A stretch of 64,000 nucleotides of DNA. It comes from Telmatospirillum siberiense (GTDB lineage Bacteria > Pseudomonadota > Alphaproteobacteria > Rhodospirillales > Magnetospirillaceae). Both the position numbers and the translations under genes were made by a program. Under the pieces are notes generated by a model that was not told where the DNA came from, searched no databases, and worked only from the letters and a program-made list of their open reading frames with translations. The stretch's first letter is position 1, and each line of letters starts with the position of its first letter. Shown one piece after another: positions 17,769 to 25,246 of the stretch. Location of the stretch: assembly GCF_002845745.1 (NCBI RefSeq), contig NZ_PIUM01000002.1:310001-374000 (forward strand). Reading direction: 5' to 3'.

Positions 17769-17789
17769 CAAACCTGTATGACAGGTTTG
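17769..17789. promoter_or_regulatory. Operator palindrome 1 (FadR/GntR regulon)
   Basis: Perfect 21-bp palindrome CAAACCTGT-ATG-ACAGGTTTG, 25 bp upstream of the transporter start. The same core recurs at 19847-19867 before the dehydratase gene. Likely binding site of the adjacent FCD-domain regulator. Confidence 0.8.
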
Positions 17790-17804
17790 AAGTGTGCCCG
17801 ATTC

Positions 17805-17823
17805 AATCCTGTCAGACAAGTTT
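17805..17823. promoter_or_regulatory. Operator palindrome 2, degenerate copy
   Basis: AATCCTGT-CAG-ACAAGTTT keeps 14 of the 16 arm positions of operator 1, with the same 3-bp spacer. Centre-to-centre distance is 35 bp. Lies between operator 1 and the regulator gene, so it may serve autoregulation. Confidence 0.6.
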
Positions 17824-17866
17824 TCATTGCGGGGTGCGCTTGCAGGTCGCACCTTTTTGAGGTGGG

Positions 17867-18676
17867 ATGAGACCCGGCAAGTTTTACGAAGGTGTATTGT
17901 CCGTGACCGAACAACCGAAACCGCGACGCGGGGAGTTATCCGTGCCGCGGCGGGAAAACAGCGAGACCCTGGCCAACCGGGTCGTTTCCTATCTGCGCGA
18001 GCATATCGCGGCCGAGGGGCTGCGTCCGGGGGCGCGCCTGCCGAGCGAGGCGAAGATCTGCAGCACGCTGGGTATCAGCCGCCCCATCGTGCGCGAGGCC
18101 TTGCGGACCCTGGCCGCCACCGGGCTGATCGAAATGGCGATGGGCAAGCGGGCCCAGGTCAGCGCGCTGGATGGCGCCGTTTTGCAAAGCGTCATCGAAA
18201 ACGCCGTGCTGACCGGACAGGCCGATGTCTGGCATGTGATGGAAATGCGCCGCGGCATCGAAATCTCGATGGCCGGTCTGGCCGCCGAACGGCGTTCGGA
18301 GAAAATGGTCGGGGAATTGACGGCGATCGTCGAGCGGATGTCCGGTAAGCTCGACAAAATCAAGGATTACACGGAACTCGATATGCGGTTTCATCTCGCC
18401 TTGGCCGAGGCGGCCGACAATCCCCTCTATCTGATGTTGATCGAGGCCTGCCGGCAGATCTTCGAGACCTCCATGCTGATCGGTATCGAGCGTTGGTCGG
18501 AAACGCCGGAACTGAGCCGCGTCCAGCAATTGCACGAAGGAATCCTGGCGGCGGTCGCCGCCGGCGATTCCGTGGCCGCCAGCCAGGCGATGGCCCAGCA
18601 TTTCGACAACGCCGTCCGCGTGATGTTCGGCAGTCGTCCCGTCGAGGCGCCGCCGCTGCCGGTCGACGCCGGATAG
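17867..18676 (+). CDS. FadR/GntR-family regulator of the sugar-acid genes
   Basis: 269 residues from ATG 17867 (GAGG 4 nt upstream; a GTG at 17900 is possible). N-terminal winged helix (about 30-95; LPSEAKICSTLGISRPIVREALRTLAATGLIE) and C-terminal FCD ligand domain (about 105-250) with Asp/His residues (ELDMRFHLALAEAADNPL, QLHEGILAAV) that usually bind a metal and a carboxylate effector. Divergent from the transporter operon over two palindromes, which together with the third before the dehydratase gene make it the obvious local repressor, relieved by a uronate or derivative. Confidence 0.9.
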   Translation: MRPGKFYEGVLSVTEQPKPRRGELSVPRRENSETLANRVVSYLREHIAAEGLRPGARLPSEAKICSTLGISRPIVREALRTLAATGLIEMAMGKRAQVSALDGAVLQSVIENAVLTGQADVWHVMEMRRGIEISMAGLAAERRSEKMVGELTAIVERMSGKLDKIKDYTELDMRFHLALAEAADNPLYLMLIEACRQIFETSMLIGIERWSETPELSRVQQLHEGILAAVAAGDSVAASQAMAQHFDNAVRVMFGSRPVEAPPLPVDAG

Positions 18677-18708
18677 GGCGCGGGGCGAAATTATCGCCTC
18701 CCCGCCCT
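18675..18708. terminator. Hairpin between the convergent regulator and dehydratase genes
   Basis: Imperfect GC-rich stem around AATTA containing GCGAAATTATCGC, as in the hairpin at 9171. Both the regulator stop and the dehydratase stop fall inside the structure, so it should stop transcription from both sides. Confidence 0.55.
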
Positions 18709-19829
18709 CAGGCCCGAGTGACGCTTTCCCTGTGCGACACGCACAGCCCGTCGATGGCGGCCCAGTCGAGTTCCACCCCCAGACCGGGAGCTTCCGGCAC
18801 TCTGGCGTCGCCGTGCCCGTCGATCGGCAGGGCGCCCAGCATGGGAAACTGGAACGCTTCCTCGGGCACGAACAGCTCGAAGAATTCGCAATTGCGGATC
18901 GCGCAGGAGACGTGAAGGTTCGCCACGTCCATGAAGGCCATGGTGGTGGTGTGGATCTCACAGTTGAGGCCGAAGGCTTCCGCCAGATGGGCGATCTTCA
19001 TGGTTCCGGTGATTCCCGCCTTCCATGAAACGTCGGCGCGGACGATGTCCGCCGCCCGCTGGGCGATGGCCTGCGCGACGCCCCAGGGGCCGCCGCGAGT
19101 GGTTTCGGTGGCCGCCACGGCGATGTCGAGGGAACTGCACAGGGCCTGGTATTTATAGAGCTCGAAATCGCGGAAGGGTTCCTCGAACCATTCATAGCCA
19201 AGCCGTTCGAGATCGCGGCCGACGCGGATCGCCTGGTCCAGGCTATATTCGCCGACGGGATCGGCGAACAGCAGCATGTCCGGCCCGACCGCGTCGCGGA
19301 CGGCGCGGTGGACCTCCATGTCCCGGCGCCAGGGCCCCGGGCCGTGGACCTTGTAGCCGGGGATACCGCGACGCTGATAGGCCCGCGCCTCGGAGACATA
19401 TTCGTCGGTCGTTTCATGGAACAATCCGCTGGCATAGGCCGGCAGCCGGTCGCGGTAGGCGCCCAGATAGCGAAACAGCGGCAAGCCTGCGGCCTTGGCC
19501 GCGAGATCCCAGAGGGCGACGTCGATGGGGCCGGGCAGATAGACCGGAAAGAAGGTCAGATGGCGATCGAGCGTCCAGAGATCGTGCCAGATACGCTCTC
19601 TTTCCGTGACATCCCTGCCCAGCACCACCGGGGCGATGTTGTCATGGATATAGGCTTCGGTCACTTTGCCGGAACGCGCCGCCAAAGCCGAGGCGAGGCC
19701 GGACAGGCCGCTATCGGTGTTCAGCCGCAGCACCACGACGTCCCAGGGCATGTTGCCACCCGCCCGGCTTTCGGGAAATAGAGACAGATCGCGGCGGCAA
19801 TGCCAGGTCTCGACACCGGTGATCTTCAT
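18708..19829 (-). CDS. Mandelate-racemase-type sugar-acid dehydratase (enolase superfamily)
   Basis: 373 residues from ATG 19829 (GGAAGG 5 nt upstream; the open frame continues upstream but lacks support). Capping domain 1-125, then the barrel. The spacing matches mandelate racemase: Lys160-x-His162 on strand 2, metal ligands Asp190, Glu216, Glu242, the Asp266-His293 dyad and Glu315. Such enzymes abstract the alpha proton of a sugar acid and lose water to give a 2-keto-3-deoxy acid. The second strand-2 residue is His instead of Lys. An operator palindrome precedes it, tying it to the uronate regulon. Substrate unassigned. Confidence 0.85.
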   Translation of the reverse strand: MKITGVETWHCRRDLSLFPESRAGGNMPWDVVVLRLNTDSGLSGLASALAARSGKVTEAYIHDNIAPVVLGRDVTERERIWHDLWTLDRHLTFFPVYLPGPIDVALWDLAAKAAGLPLFRYLGAYRDRLPAYASGLFHETTDEYVSEARAYQRRGIPGYKVHGPGPWRRDMEVHRAVRDAVGPDMLLFADPVGEYSLDQAIRVGRDLERLGYEWFEEPFRDFELYKYQALCSSLDIAVAATETTRGGPWGVAQAIAQRAADIVRADVSWKAGITGTMKIAHLAEAFGLNCEIHTTTMAFMDVANLHVSCAIRNCEFFELFVPEEAFQFPMLGALPIDGHGDARVPEAPGLGVELDWAAIDGLCVSHRESVTRA

Positions 19830-19841
19830 GGCAACCTTCCA

Positions 19842-19872
19842 TCGTGCAAACCTGTAAGACAGGTTTGCACGA
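19842..19872. promoter_or_regulatory. Operator palindrome 3 before the dehydratase gene
   Basis: A perfect 31-bp palindrome: 14-bp arms (TCGTGCAAACCTGT and its complement) around AAG. Core CAAACCTGT-N3-ACAGGTTTG is identical to operator 1. It lies 13-43 bp upstream of the ATG, where a repressor would block transcription. Confidence 0.8.
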
Positions 19873-19938
19873 TGTGACAAAGAGCCGCCCTTGGCAATCC
19901 CTTTTCGCTTTTTTTGCGAGAAGGCGGCGGATTTGCGT

Positions 19939-19952
19939 TTGACCATCGTCAA
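19939..19952. promoter_or_regulatory. FNR/CRP-family box upstream of hcp
   Basis: TTGAC-CATC-GTCAA is a perfect palindrome of the FNR/FixK/DNR type, centred about 69 bp before the hcp start. This distance fits an activator site at about -41.5 of a promoter with a short leader. Expected signal: low oxygen or nitric oxide. Confidence 0.6.
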
Positions 19953-20014
19953 GGCCGGTGGTCACCCCCCTGGATTATCCATTTGACCATTATGGTTTAA
20001 GACAGGGGTTCGAG

Positions 20015-21649
20015 ATGTTTTGCTATCAATGTGAACAGACGGCGCATGGTACCGGTTGCGTCGATCGCGGCACCTGCGGGAAGACGGCAGAGGTCGCCGC
20101 TCTTCAGGACGTTTTGCTGCGCAGGGCGATGGGTCTTTCGGTCTGTGCCCTCGCCCTGGCCAGGGCCGGCCATCCATTGGTCGCCCTCGATGCGTTCGTC
20201 GAGAACGCGCTGTTCACCACGGTGACCAACGTCAACTTCGACGCCGATAGTCTGGAATCCCTGATTGGCGAGGCGAACCGTCTGCTGGCCGAATCCCGTG
20301 ACGCGGTGGGGCGGGCGGGCCTGCGGAACGCCCTGTTCGGACCGGCGCTGGCCGAAGGCTCTACCGATCGCCAGGCGTTGCTGGTGGAAGCGGCGGAAAT
20401 CGGCATCGACGCGCGGCGTCAAAATGCCGGTGTCGATGTCGTCGGGTTGCAGGAACTGCTGACATACGGGATCAAGGGCATGGCCGCCTATGCGCATCAT
20501 GCGCGGATTCTCGGCCGTCATTCGGCCCAGGTGAACAGCTTCATCCACGAAGCGCTGGAGGCCTTGGCCAAGCCGGTCGTCGCGATGGACCAGTTGCTGG
20601 CCCTCAACCTGCGCTGCGGCGAGGCGTCGCTGGCGGTGCTGGCCCTGCTCGACGAGGCGAATACCGGCGCCATGGGCAATCCCGAGCCCACATCCGTCCT
20701 GATGGGCCACAAGCCGGGCAAGGCGATCCTGGTGTCTGGGCACGATCTGCGGGATCTGGCGAGTTTGCTGGAGCAGACGGCCGGGCGCGGCATCAATGTC
20801 TATACTCACGGGGAGATGCTGCCGGCGCATGGATATCCCGAACTGAAAAAACATTCCCATCTGGTCGGCCATTTCGGGGGCGCCTGGCAGGATCAGCAGC
20901 GCGATTTCGCCGCCTTCCCCGGGGCCATCCTGATGACCACCAACTGTCTGATGCCCCCGCGCGAGGCTTATTCGGGGCGTCTCTTCACCAGCGGCGTCGT
21001 GGCCTCGCCCGATATCTTGCATGCCCCCGACCATAAGTTCGACGCGGTGATCGCCGCCGCGCTGGCCGCTCCGGGCTTCCAGGAAGCCTCGCCGGATCGC
21101 CGTCACACGGTCGGTTTCGGTCATCATGCGGTTACGTCCGTGGCCGGCGACGTGGTCGCCGCCGTGAAAAGCGGCGCTCTCAAGCATTTCCTGTTGATCG
21201 GCGGCTGCGATGCCGCGACGGCGGGCCGCAGCTATTACTCCGATCTGGCCGCCGCAGCCCCCAAGGATTGGGCCGTGCTGACGCTGGGGTGTGGAAAGTT
21301 CCGGGTCATCGACCGGGTGGAGGGGAACATCGGAGGATTGCCGCGTCTCCTGGACATGGGCCAATGCAACGACGCCTACTCGGCGATCAAGGTGGCGGGG
21401 GCCCTGGCCGAGGCTTTCGGTGTCGGCCTGAACGAACTGCCGCTTTCCCTCGTCCTGTCCTGGTACGAGCAGAAGGCGGTCACCGTTCTGCTGGCCCTGC
21501 TGCACCTGGGCGTGCGCAACATCCGTATCGGGCCCAAGCTGCCGGCCTTCGTCACCCCGGCCATCCTGAAGGTGCTGGTCGACAATTTCAACGTGATGGC
21601 CATCGGCACCGTCGAGGGCGATCTCGCCGCCATGGGGGCCGCCGCCTGA
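20015..21649 (+). CDS. hcp: Hydroxylamine reductase / hybrid cluster protein Hcp
   Basis: 544 residues from ATG 20015 (GGGG about 7 nt upstream). The N-terminal Cys3, Cys6, Cys15 and Cys21 have the spacing of Desulfovibrio Hcp, whose proximal cluster is [4Fe-4S], rather than the longer spacing of enterobacterial [2Fe-2S] forms. Later HGEMLPAHGYPELKK, TTNCLMPP, GGCDAAT and LGCGKFR segments contribute to the hybrid Fe-S-O cluster. Cytoplasmic enzyme that detoxifies NO-derived species and shows hydroxylamine reductase activity. No hcr reductase gene follows; a different electron donor must serve. Followed by a hairpin terminator. Confidence 0.96.
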   Translation: MFCYQCEQTAHGTGCVDRGTCGKTAEVAALQDVLLRRAMGLSVCALALARAGHPLVALDAFVENALFTTVTNVNFDADSLESLIGEANRLLAESRDAVGRAGLRNALFGPALAEGSTDRQALLVEAAEIGIDARRQNAGVDVVGLQELLTYGIKGMAAYAHHARILGRHSAQVNSFIHEALEALAKPVVAMDQLLALNLRCGEASLAVLALLDEANTGAMGNPEPTSVLMGHKPGKAILVSGHDLRDLASLLEQTAGRGINVYTHGEMLPAHGYPELKKHSHLVGHFGGAWQDQQRDFAAFPGAILMTTNCLMPPREAYSGRLFTSGVVASPDILHAPDHKFDAVIAAALAAPGFQEASPDRRHTVGFGHHAVTSVAGDVVAAVKSGALKHFLLIGGCDAATAGRSYYSDLAAAAPKDWAVLTLGCGKFRVIDRVEGNIGGLPRLLDMGQCNDAYSAIKVAGALAEAFGVGLNELPLSLVLSWYEQKAVTVLLALLHLGVRNIRIGPKLPAFVTPAILKVLVDNFNVMAIGTVEGDLAAMGAAA

Positions 21650-21664
21650 TCTGGAAGGAAGAAT

Positions 21665-21689
21665 CGGCCACGGGGAAGACCCGTGGCCG
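21665..21689 (+). terminator. Terminator after hcp
   Basis: 10-bp perfect stem CGGCCACGGG/CCCGTGGCCG with loop GAAGA, 16 bp after the hcp stop and followed by a T-containing stretch. The remaining ~290 bp to the next (minus-strand) stop at 21977 shows no gene or recognisable site. Confidence 0.75.
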
Positions 21690-21976
21690 TCGCCTTGGGT
21701 TTTCAGTACTTCTCGGGTGTTATCCCCGCCTTCCATCCCAATCTGTGCTTCCCTTTGACCGATTGCGACGGATCATCCCGAGGGTAATTAGGCTGCTCCC
21801 GAAGGTGTAGTCCATACCGGGCCCTTGTGCCAAAGACGTACAGAGGAATACGGGACAGGCGCAGATGATGTTGTGCGCCTCGTCGGGTGGTGCTTTTTCG
21901 ACGCTGCCACGGAATGGCCGGGTTTTATAGGAAGTCTTCGTGTCGCCGTGGCGGACGGGTTAGCCGGCGATTTTCA

Positions 21977-23851
21977 TCATTTTGGCCCGTCCTGAACCCA
22001 GGGGTCGGCCAGGGTGACCAGGCGGGCGTACTCCTCGGCCGGCAGGGCGCGGCTGAAATAGAAGCCCTGGCATTCGTCGCAGGCCAGGTCGCGCATGAAG
22101 GACAACTGCTCGGCGGTTTCGATTCCTTCGACATTGACCTTGGCGCCGATGCCGTGACCCAGGTTGACGATGGCGCGGACGATGGCGTCGTTGCCGGGAT
22201 GATGATCGAAATCGACGACGAAGCTGCGGTCGATCTTCAGTTTGTCGACCGGAAAATGACGCAGGTAATTGAGGGACGAATAGCCGGTTCCGAAATCGTC
22301 GATGGCGATGCTCAGGCCCATGTCGCGCATTTCCCGCAGAACCTGCACCGAATAATCGAAATTGGTCATGGCGATGGTTTCGGTGATCTCGAGCTGTAGT
22401 TGCGCCGGGTCGACGCCTGTCTGCTCGATGATGCTGCGGATGGTGTCCAGCAGGTCGGGATGTCGGAACTGCGCGGGTGACAGATTGACCGAGATTTGTA
22501 AGGGCGGCAGGCCTTGGCTGTGCCAGGTCTGGATCTGCATGCAGGCGCGCAGCAATACCCAGCGGCCCAGCCGGAAGATCAGTTCGCTGCGCTCGGCGAC
22601 CGGAATGAAAATACTGGGCGGGATCGATCCGCGCTCGGGATGGAACCAGCGGACCAGCGCCTCGGCGCCCAGGATGGCGCCGTTTTCCAGATCGACCAGC
22701 GGCTGGTAGTGCAGGCACAATTGATCGGTGGCCAGCGCATGGCGCAGGTCGCGCTCGATGGCCTTGCGGTTTTGAACCTCCTGGTCCATCTCGGCGACAT
22801 AGAAGTGATAGCGCCCCCGGCCTTCGTTCTTCGACCGGTAGAGCGCCAGATCGGCGTTCTTCAGAAGATCCTGGGCATCCGGCCCGTCGTCGGGAAAAAT
22901 CGTGATGCCGGCGCTGACGCCGCTGACCACCTCGTTGTCGTCGAGGCCGAAGGGTTCGGCGATGTTGCGGATGATGGTTTCCGCCACCGTGCTGGCGCCA
23001 TCGGCATCGGATAGATTGGTCAGCAGGACGGCGAACTCATCGCCGCCCAAACGGGCCACCGTATCGGTTTCCCGGACGCAACTGAGCAGCCGCTTGGCCA
23101 CAGCGCGCAACAGCAGATCGCCGACGGGATGGCCCAGCGTGTCGTTTACTTCCTTGAATTTATCGAGATCGAGCAGCAGCAGGGCCATCATGCAGCCGCT
23201 GCGGCGCGCCTGGGCCAGCGCATCGCGCATGCGCTCCTGGAACAGGACGCGGTTGGGCAGGCTGGTCAGGCTGTCGTGATGGGCCAGATGGTGGATGCGT
23301 GCCGCCGCCAGCTTGCGTTCGGTGACATCGCGGCCGATCATGACCAATCCCTTGCGGCCGCCGTCGCCGTTGAACAGCGGTACCTTCTGGATATCGAAGA
23401 TCTTCTCGCCGCCTTCCAGCAGGGGAATGGTCTGTTCGAAGGAAATGGGCCGCCTGTCGTTCCAGGCCTGTTCGTCCGTGGTTCCGCATGTGGTCATGAA
23501 GCGTTCGTAGAACGGCGATTGCCGGCTGAGCTCCTGCGCGGTGCGGTTGACGTAGTCGTTGGAGTCCAGGCGGAACAGATCCAGGTAGAAACGATTGGCC
23601 ACCAGGCAGCGGTTGTTGGCGTCCTTGAAGCAGACGATATCGGGAAGGGCGTCGATCAGCGTGGTCAGCCATTCCTTTTGCAGACGCAGATCTTCCGCCG
23701 AGCCGGTGTCCGATTGGATGGCCTCGGCCAGATCCTCCAGCGAAAAAGGTCGTTTGGAACCGGCGCAATCCGTCACCTCGCCGTAGCTTTCCGGCACGAT
23801 GTCCCTTTCGCTGTTTGGGAAGGAAGTCTGAACAGAAAAATCCGAACTCAT
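21977..23851 (-). CDS. PAS-GGDEF-EAL cyclic-di-GMP protein
   Basis: 624 residues from ATG 23851 (the frame stays open to 23938, but the added residues look non-coding). A PAS domain (about 70-180, DALPDIVCFKDANNRCLVANRFY) is followed by a GGDEF domain with an intact GGDEF motif near residue 268 and an inhibitory RETD I-site 5 residues before it, then an EAL domain with GAEALVRW near residue 398, NLSP, EITE, DDFGTGYSSL and VEGIET. All catalytic motifs are intact, so it could make or break c-di-GMP. No transmembrane helix; probably a cytosolic sensor. Monocistronic. Confidence 0.93.
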   Translation of the reverse strand: MSSDFSVQTSFPNSERDIVPESYGEVTDCAGSKRPFSLEDLAEAIQSDTGSAEDLRLQKEWLTTLIDALPDIVCFKDANNRCLVANRFYLDLFRLDSNDYVNRTAQELSRQSPFYERFMTTCGTTDEQAWNDRRPISFEQTIPLLEGGEKIFDIQKVPLFNGDGGRKGLVMIGRDVTERKLAAARIHHLAHHDSLTSLPNRVLFQERMRDALAQARRSGCMMALLLLDLDKFKEVNDTLGHPVGDLLLRAVAKRLLSCVRETDTVARLGGDEFAVLLTNLSDADGASTVAETIIRNIAEPFGLDDNEVVSGVSAGITIFPDDGPDAQDLLKNADLALYRSKNEGRGRYHFYVAEMDQEVQNRKAIERDLRHALATDQLCLHYQPLVDLENGAILGAEALVRWFHPERGSIPPSIFIPVAERSELIFRLGRWVLLRACMQIQTWHSQGLPPLQISVNLSPAQFRHPDLLDTIRSIIEQTGVDPAQLQLEITETIAMTNFDYSVQVLREMRDMGLSIAIDDFGTGYSSLNYLRHFPVDKLKIDRSFVVDFDHHPGNDAIVRAIVNLGHGIGAKVNVEGIETAEQLSFMRDLACDECQGFYFSRALPAEEYARLVTLADPWVQDGPK

Positions 23852-24081
23852 ATGATGACACTTTAGTGGAAGACCGCGCCTGGATGCCAGAGCTCTATGT
23901 TGATTGCCGTAAATGGTGTGATTGGCCATTCTACCCACGATTCATACCCGGGTCTGGCGGGAAGCCGATGGAATGAGGCTCGCGGGCCGTTACTTTCCGC
24001 AAAGGCTTCCTGTATGATCTGCGGCAACGAAGCGTTCCGAAACGGCAAACGCGGGCGTCCCCAGGGGAGCATTCAGCGAAA

Positions 24082-24486
24082 ATGGTCAGCCACCACGCAG
24101 CTTTGATCTACACCATGGTCCTCGTCTCGGCGGCCGACCGCGACATGTCCGACGCCGAATTGCGGGCGATCGGTGAAATCGTCGGCTATCTCCCGGCATT
24201 CCGCGACTATGACCCGGCTTTGCTGCCCAAGACCTCGGAGGCCTGCGCCGAAATGCTCGATCTCGACGACGGTCTGGACAAGGCTTTCGATCTGATCAAG
24301 TCGGTCCTGCCTCCGCGTCTGCGCGAGACAGCCTATGCCCTGGCCTGCGAGGTCGCGGTGGCCGATGGCGAAATGAACCAGGAAAAACTGCGCGTGCTGG
24401 AACTGATCCGTCACCGCCTGGAGATCGATCGTCTGATCGCCGCCGCCATCGAGCGTGGCGCCACGGTGCGCTACCGCACCGCCTGA
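24082..24486 (+). CDS. TerB-like protein
   Basis: 134 residues, all-helical. Acidic pairs in AADRDMSDAEL and VAVADGEMNQEKL are at the positions of the metal-binding acidic motifs of the TerB/TerB-N fold. Function of chromosomal single-domain TerB proteins is not established, and no other ter gene is present, so tellurite resistance should not be assumed. Ends 16 bp inside the convergent ChaC-like gene. Confidence 0.78.
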   Translation: MVSHHAALIYTMVLVSAADRDMSDAELRAIGEIVGYLPAFRDYDPALLPKTSEACAEMLDLDDGLDKAFDLIKSVLPPRLRETAYALACEVAVADGEMNQEKLRVLELIRHRLEIDRLIAAAIERGATVRYRTA

Positions 24487-25058
24487 ACGGGATTCCTCCC
24501 GCCGTCGACCAGATCGAGGAGGCGGCGGAGCGCCTTGTCATGCAGCCCGAGACGGTCGAGATGCGCCACGGTGCTGGCCAGATAATCCCGGCTGGATCCG
24601 GTGCTTCCGCGACCCTGATGAATCAACTGCGCGGCCCTCTCGGGGGGCAGCGATCCCGCGTATTGCTTGTGGTCGCGGCGTGCGACGAAGACATATCCCC
24701 GGACGTCCCGTCCGTCTTGCAGGCGAAGCCGGATGAATTTCGGCACATAGACCCCGCTGACCATTTCCCGCTCTTGCAGATAGCCGCGCACGCTTTCGAC
24801 CTTGTCCTCGGCGATGCGATAGGCCAATCCCCGGCATGATCCGCCGTGATCGAGACCCAGCACCAGACCGGGCGTCTCGGCGGAGCCGCGGTAATGGGTG
24901 GACAGGATGCACATGGCGCGGTGCCATCCGCTTAATGTCGCCTTGCGGACCTCGGCGAACTCGAAGCCGGGCTGCCAGATGAGGGAGCCATAGGCGAAAA
25001 CCCAGAAACTGCCGTCCATGTCTCGAATCACCGTCCCGATGTCGCGCGTTTTCGTCAC
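24471..25058 (-). CDS. chaC: ChaC-like gamma-glutamylcyclotransferase
   Basis: 195 residues from GTG 25058; ATG 25019 (MDGSFWVFAYGSL) is a good alternative because conservation starts there. The YGSL substrate-binding motif, the central REMVSGVYVP containing the catalytic Glu region, and FVARRDHKQYAG are typical of glutathione-specific ChaC enzymes, which split glutathione to 5-oxoproline and Cys-Gly in the cytoplasm. Convergent with the TerB-like gene. A perfect hairpin lies in the upstream divergent region. Confidence 0.88.
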   Translation of the reverse strand: MTKTRDIGTVIRDMDGSFWVFAYGSLIWQPGFEFAEVRKATLSGWHRAMCILSTHYRGSAETPGLVLGLDHGGSCRGLAYRIAEDKVESVRGYLQEREMVSGVYVPKFIRLRLQDGRDVRGYVFVARRDHKQYAGSLPPERAAQLIHQGRGSTGSSRDYLASTVAHLDRLGLHDKALRRLLDLVDGGRNPVQAVR

Positions 25059-25084
25059 TCATGCAATGAGTTGGTGGGTCAACT

Positions 25085-25117
25085 GATCCGGACGCTCGGC
25101 GGGCAAGCGTCCGGATC
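25085..25117. repeat. Perfect inverted repeat between divergent genes
   Basis: GATCCGGACGCT (25085-25096) pairs with AGCGTCCGGATC (25106-25117), loop of 9. It lies between the divergently transcribed chaC-like and DUF2125 genes, where a terminator is not expected; an operator or leader structure is possible. Confidence 0.55.
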
Positions 25118-25246
25118 GGACCCCTAAAGTGGCATTCATTTCTTTCCGGCCGGTTACCAGGACCGGAAGGAACGTATTTCGCATTTGCCTTGCGTGCGGT
25201 CTATGCGTTTAAAAGGGGGGACATTCCGCCCAACGCAAGGCTTTTC

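Noticed and set aside
24082-24486. Tellurite-resistance operon
   Set aside because: Only one TerB-like domain and no terA, terC, terD or terZ nearby.
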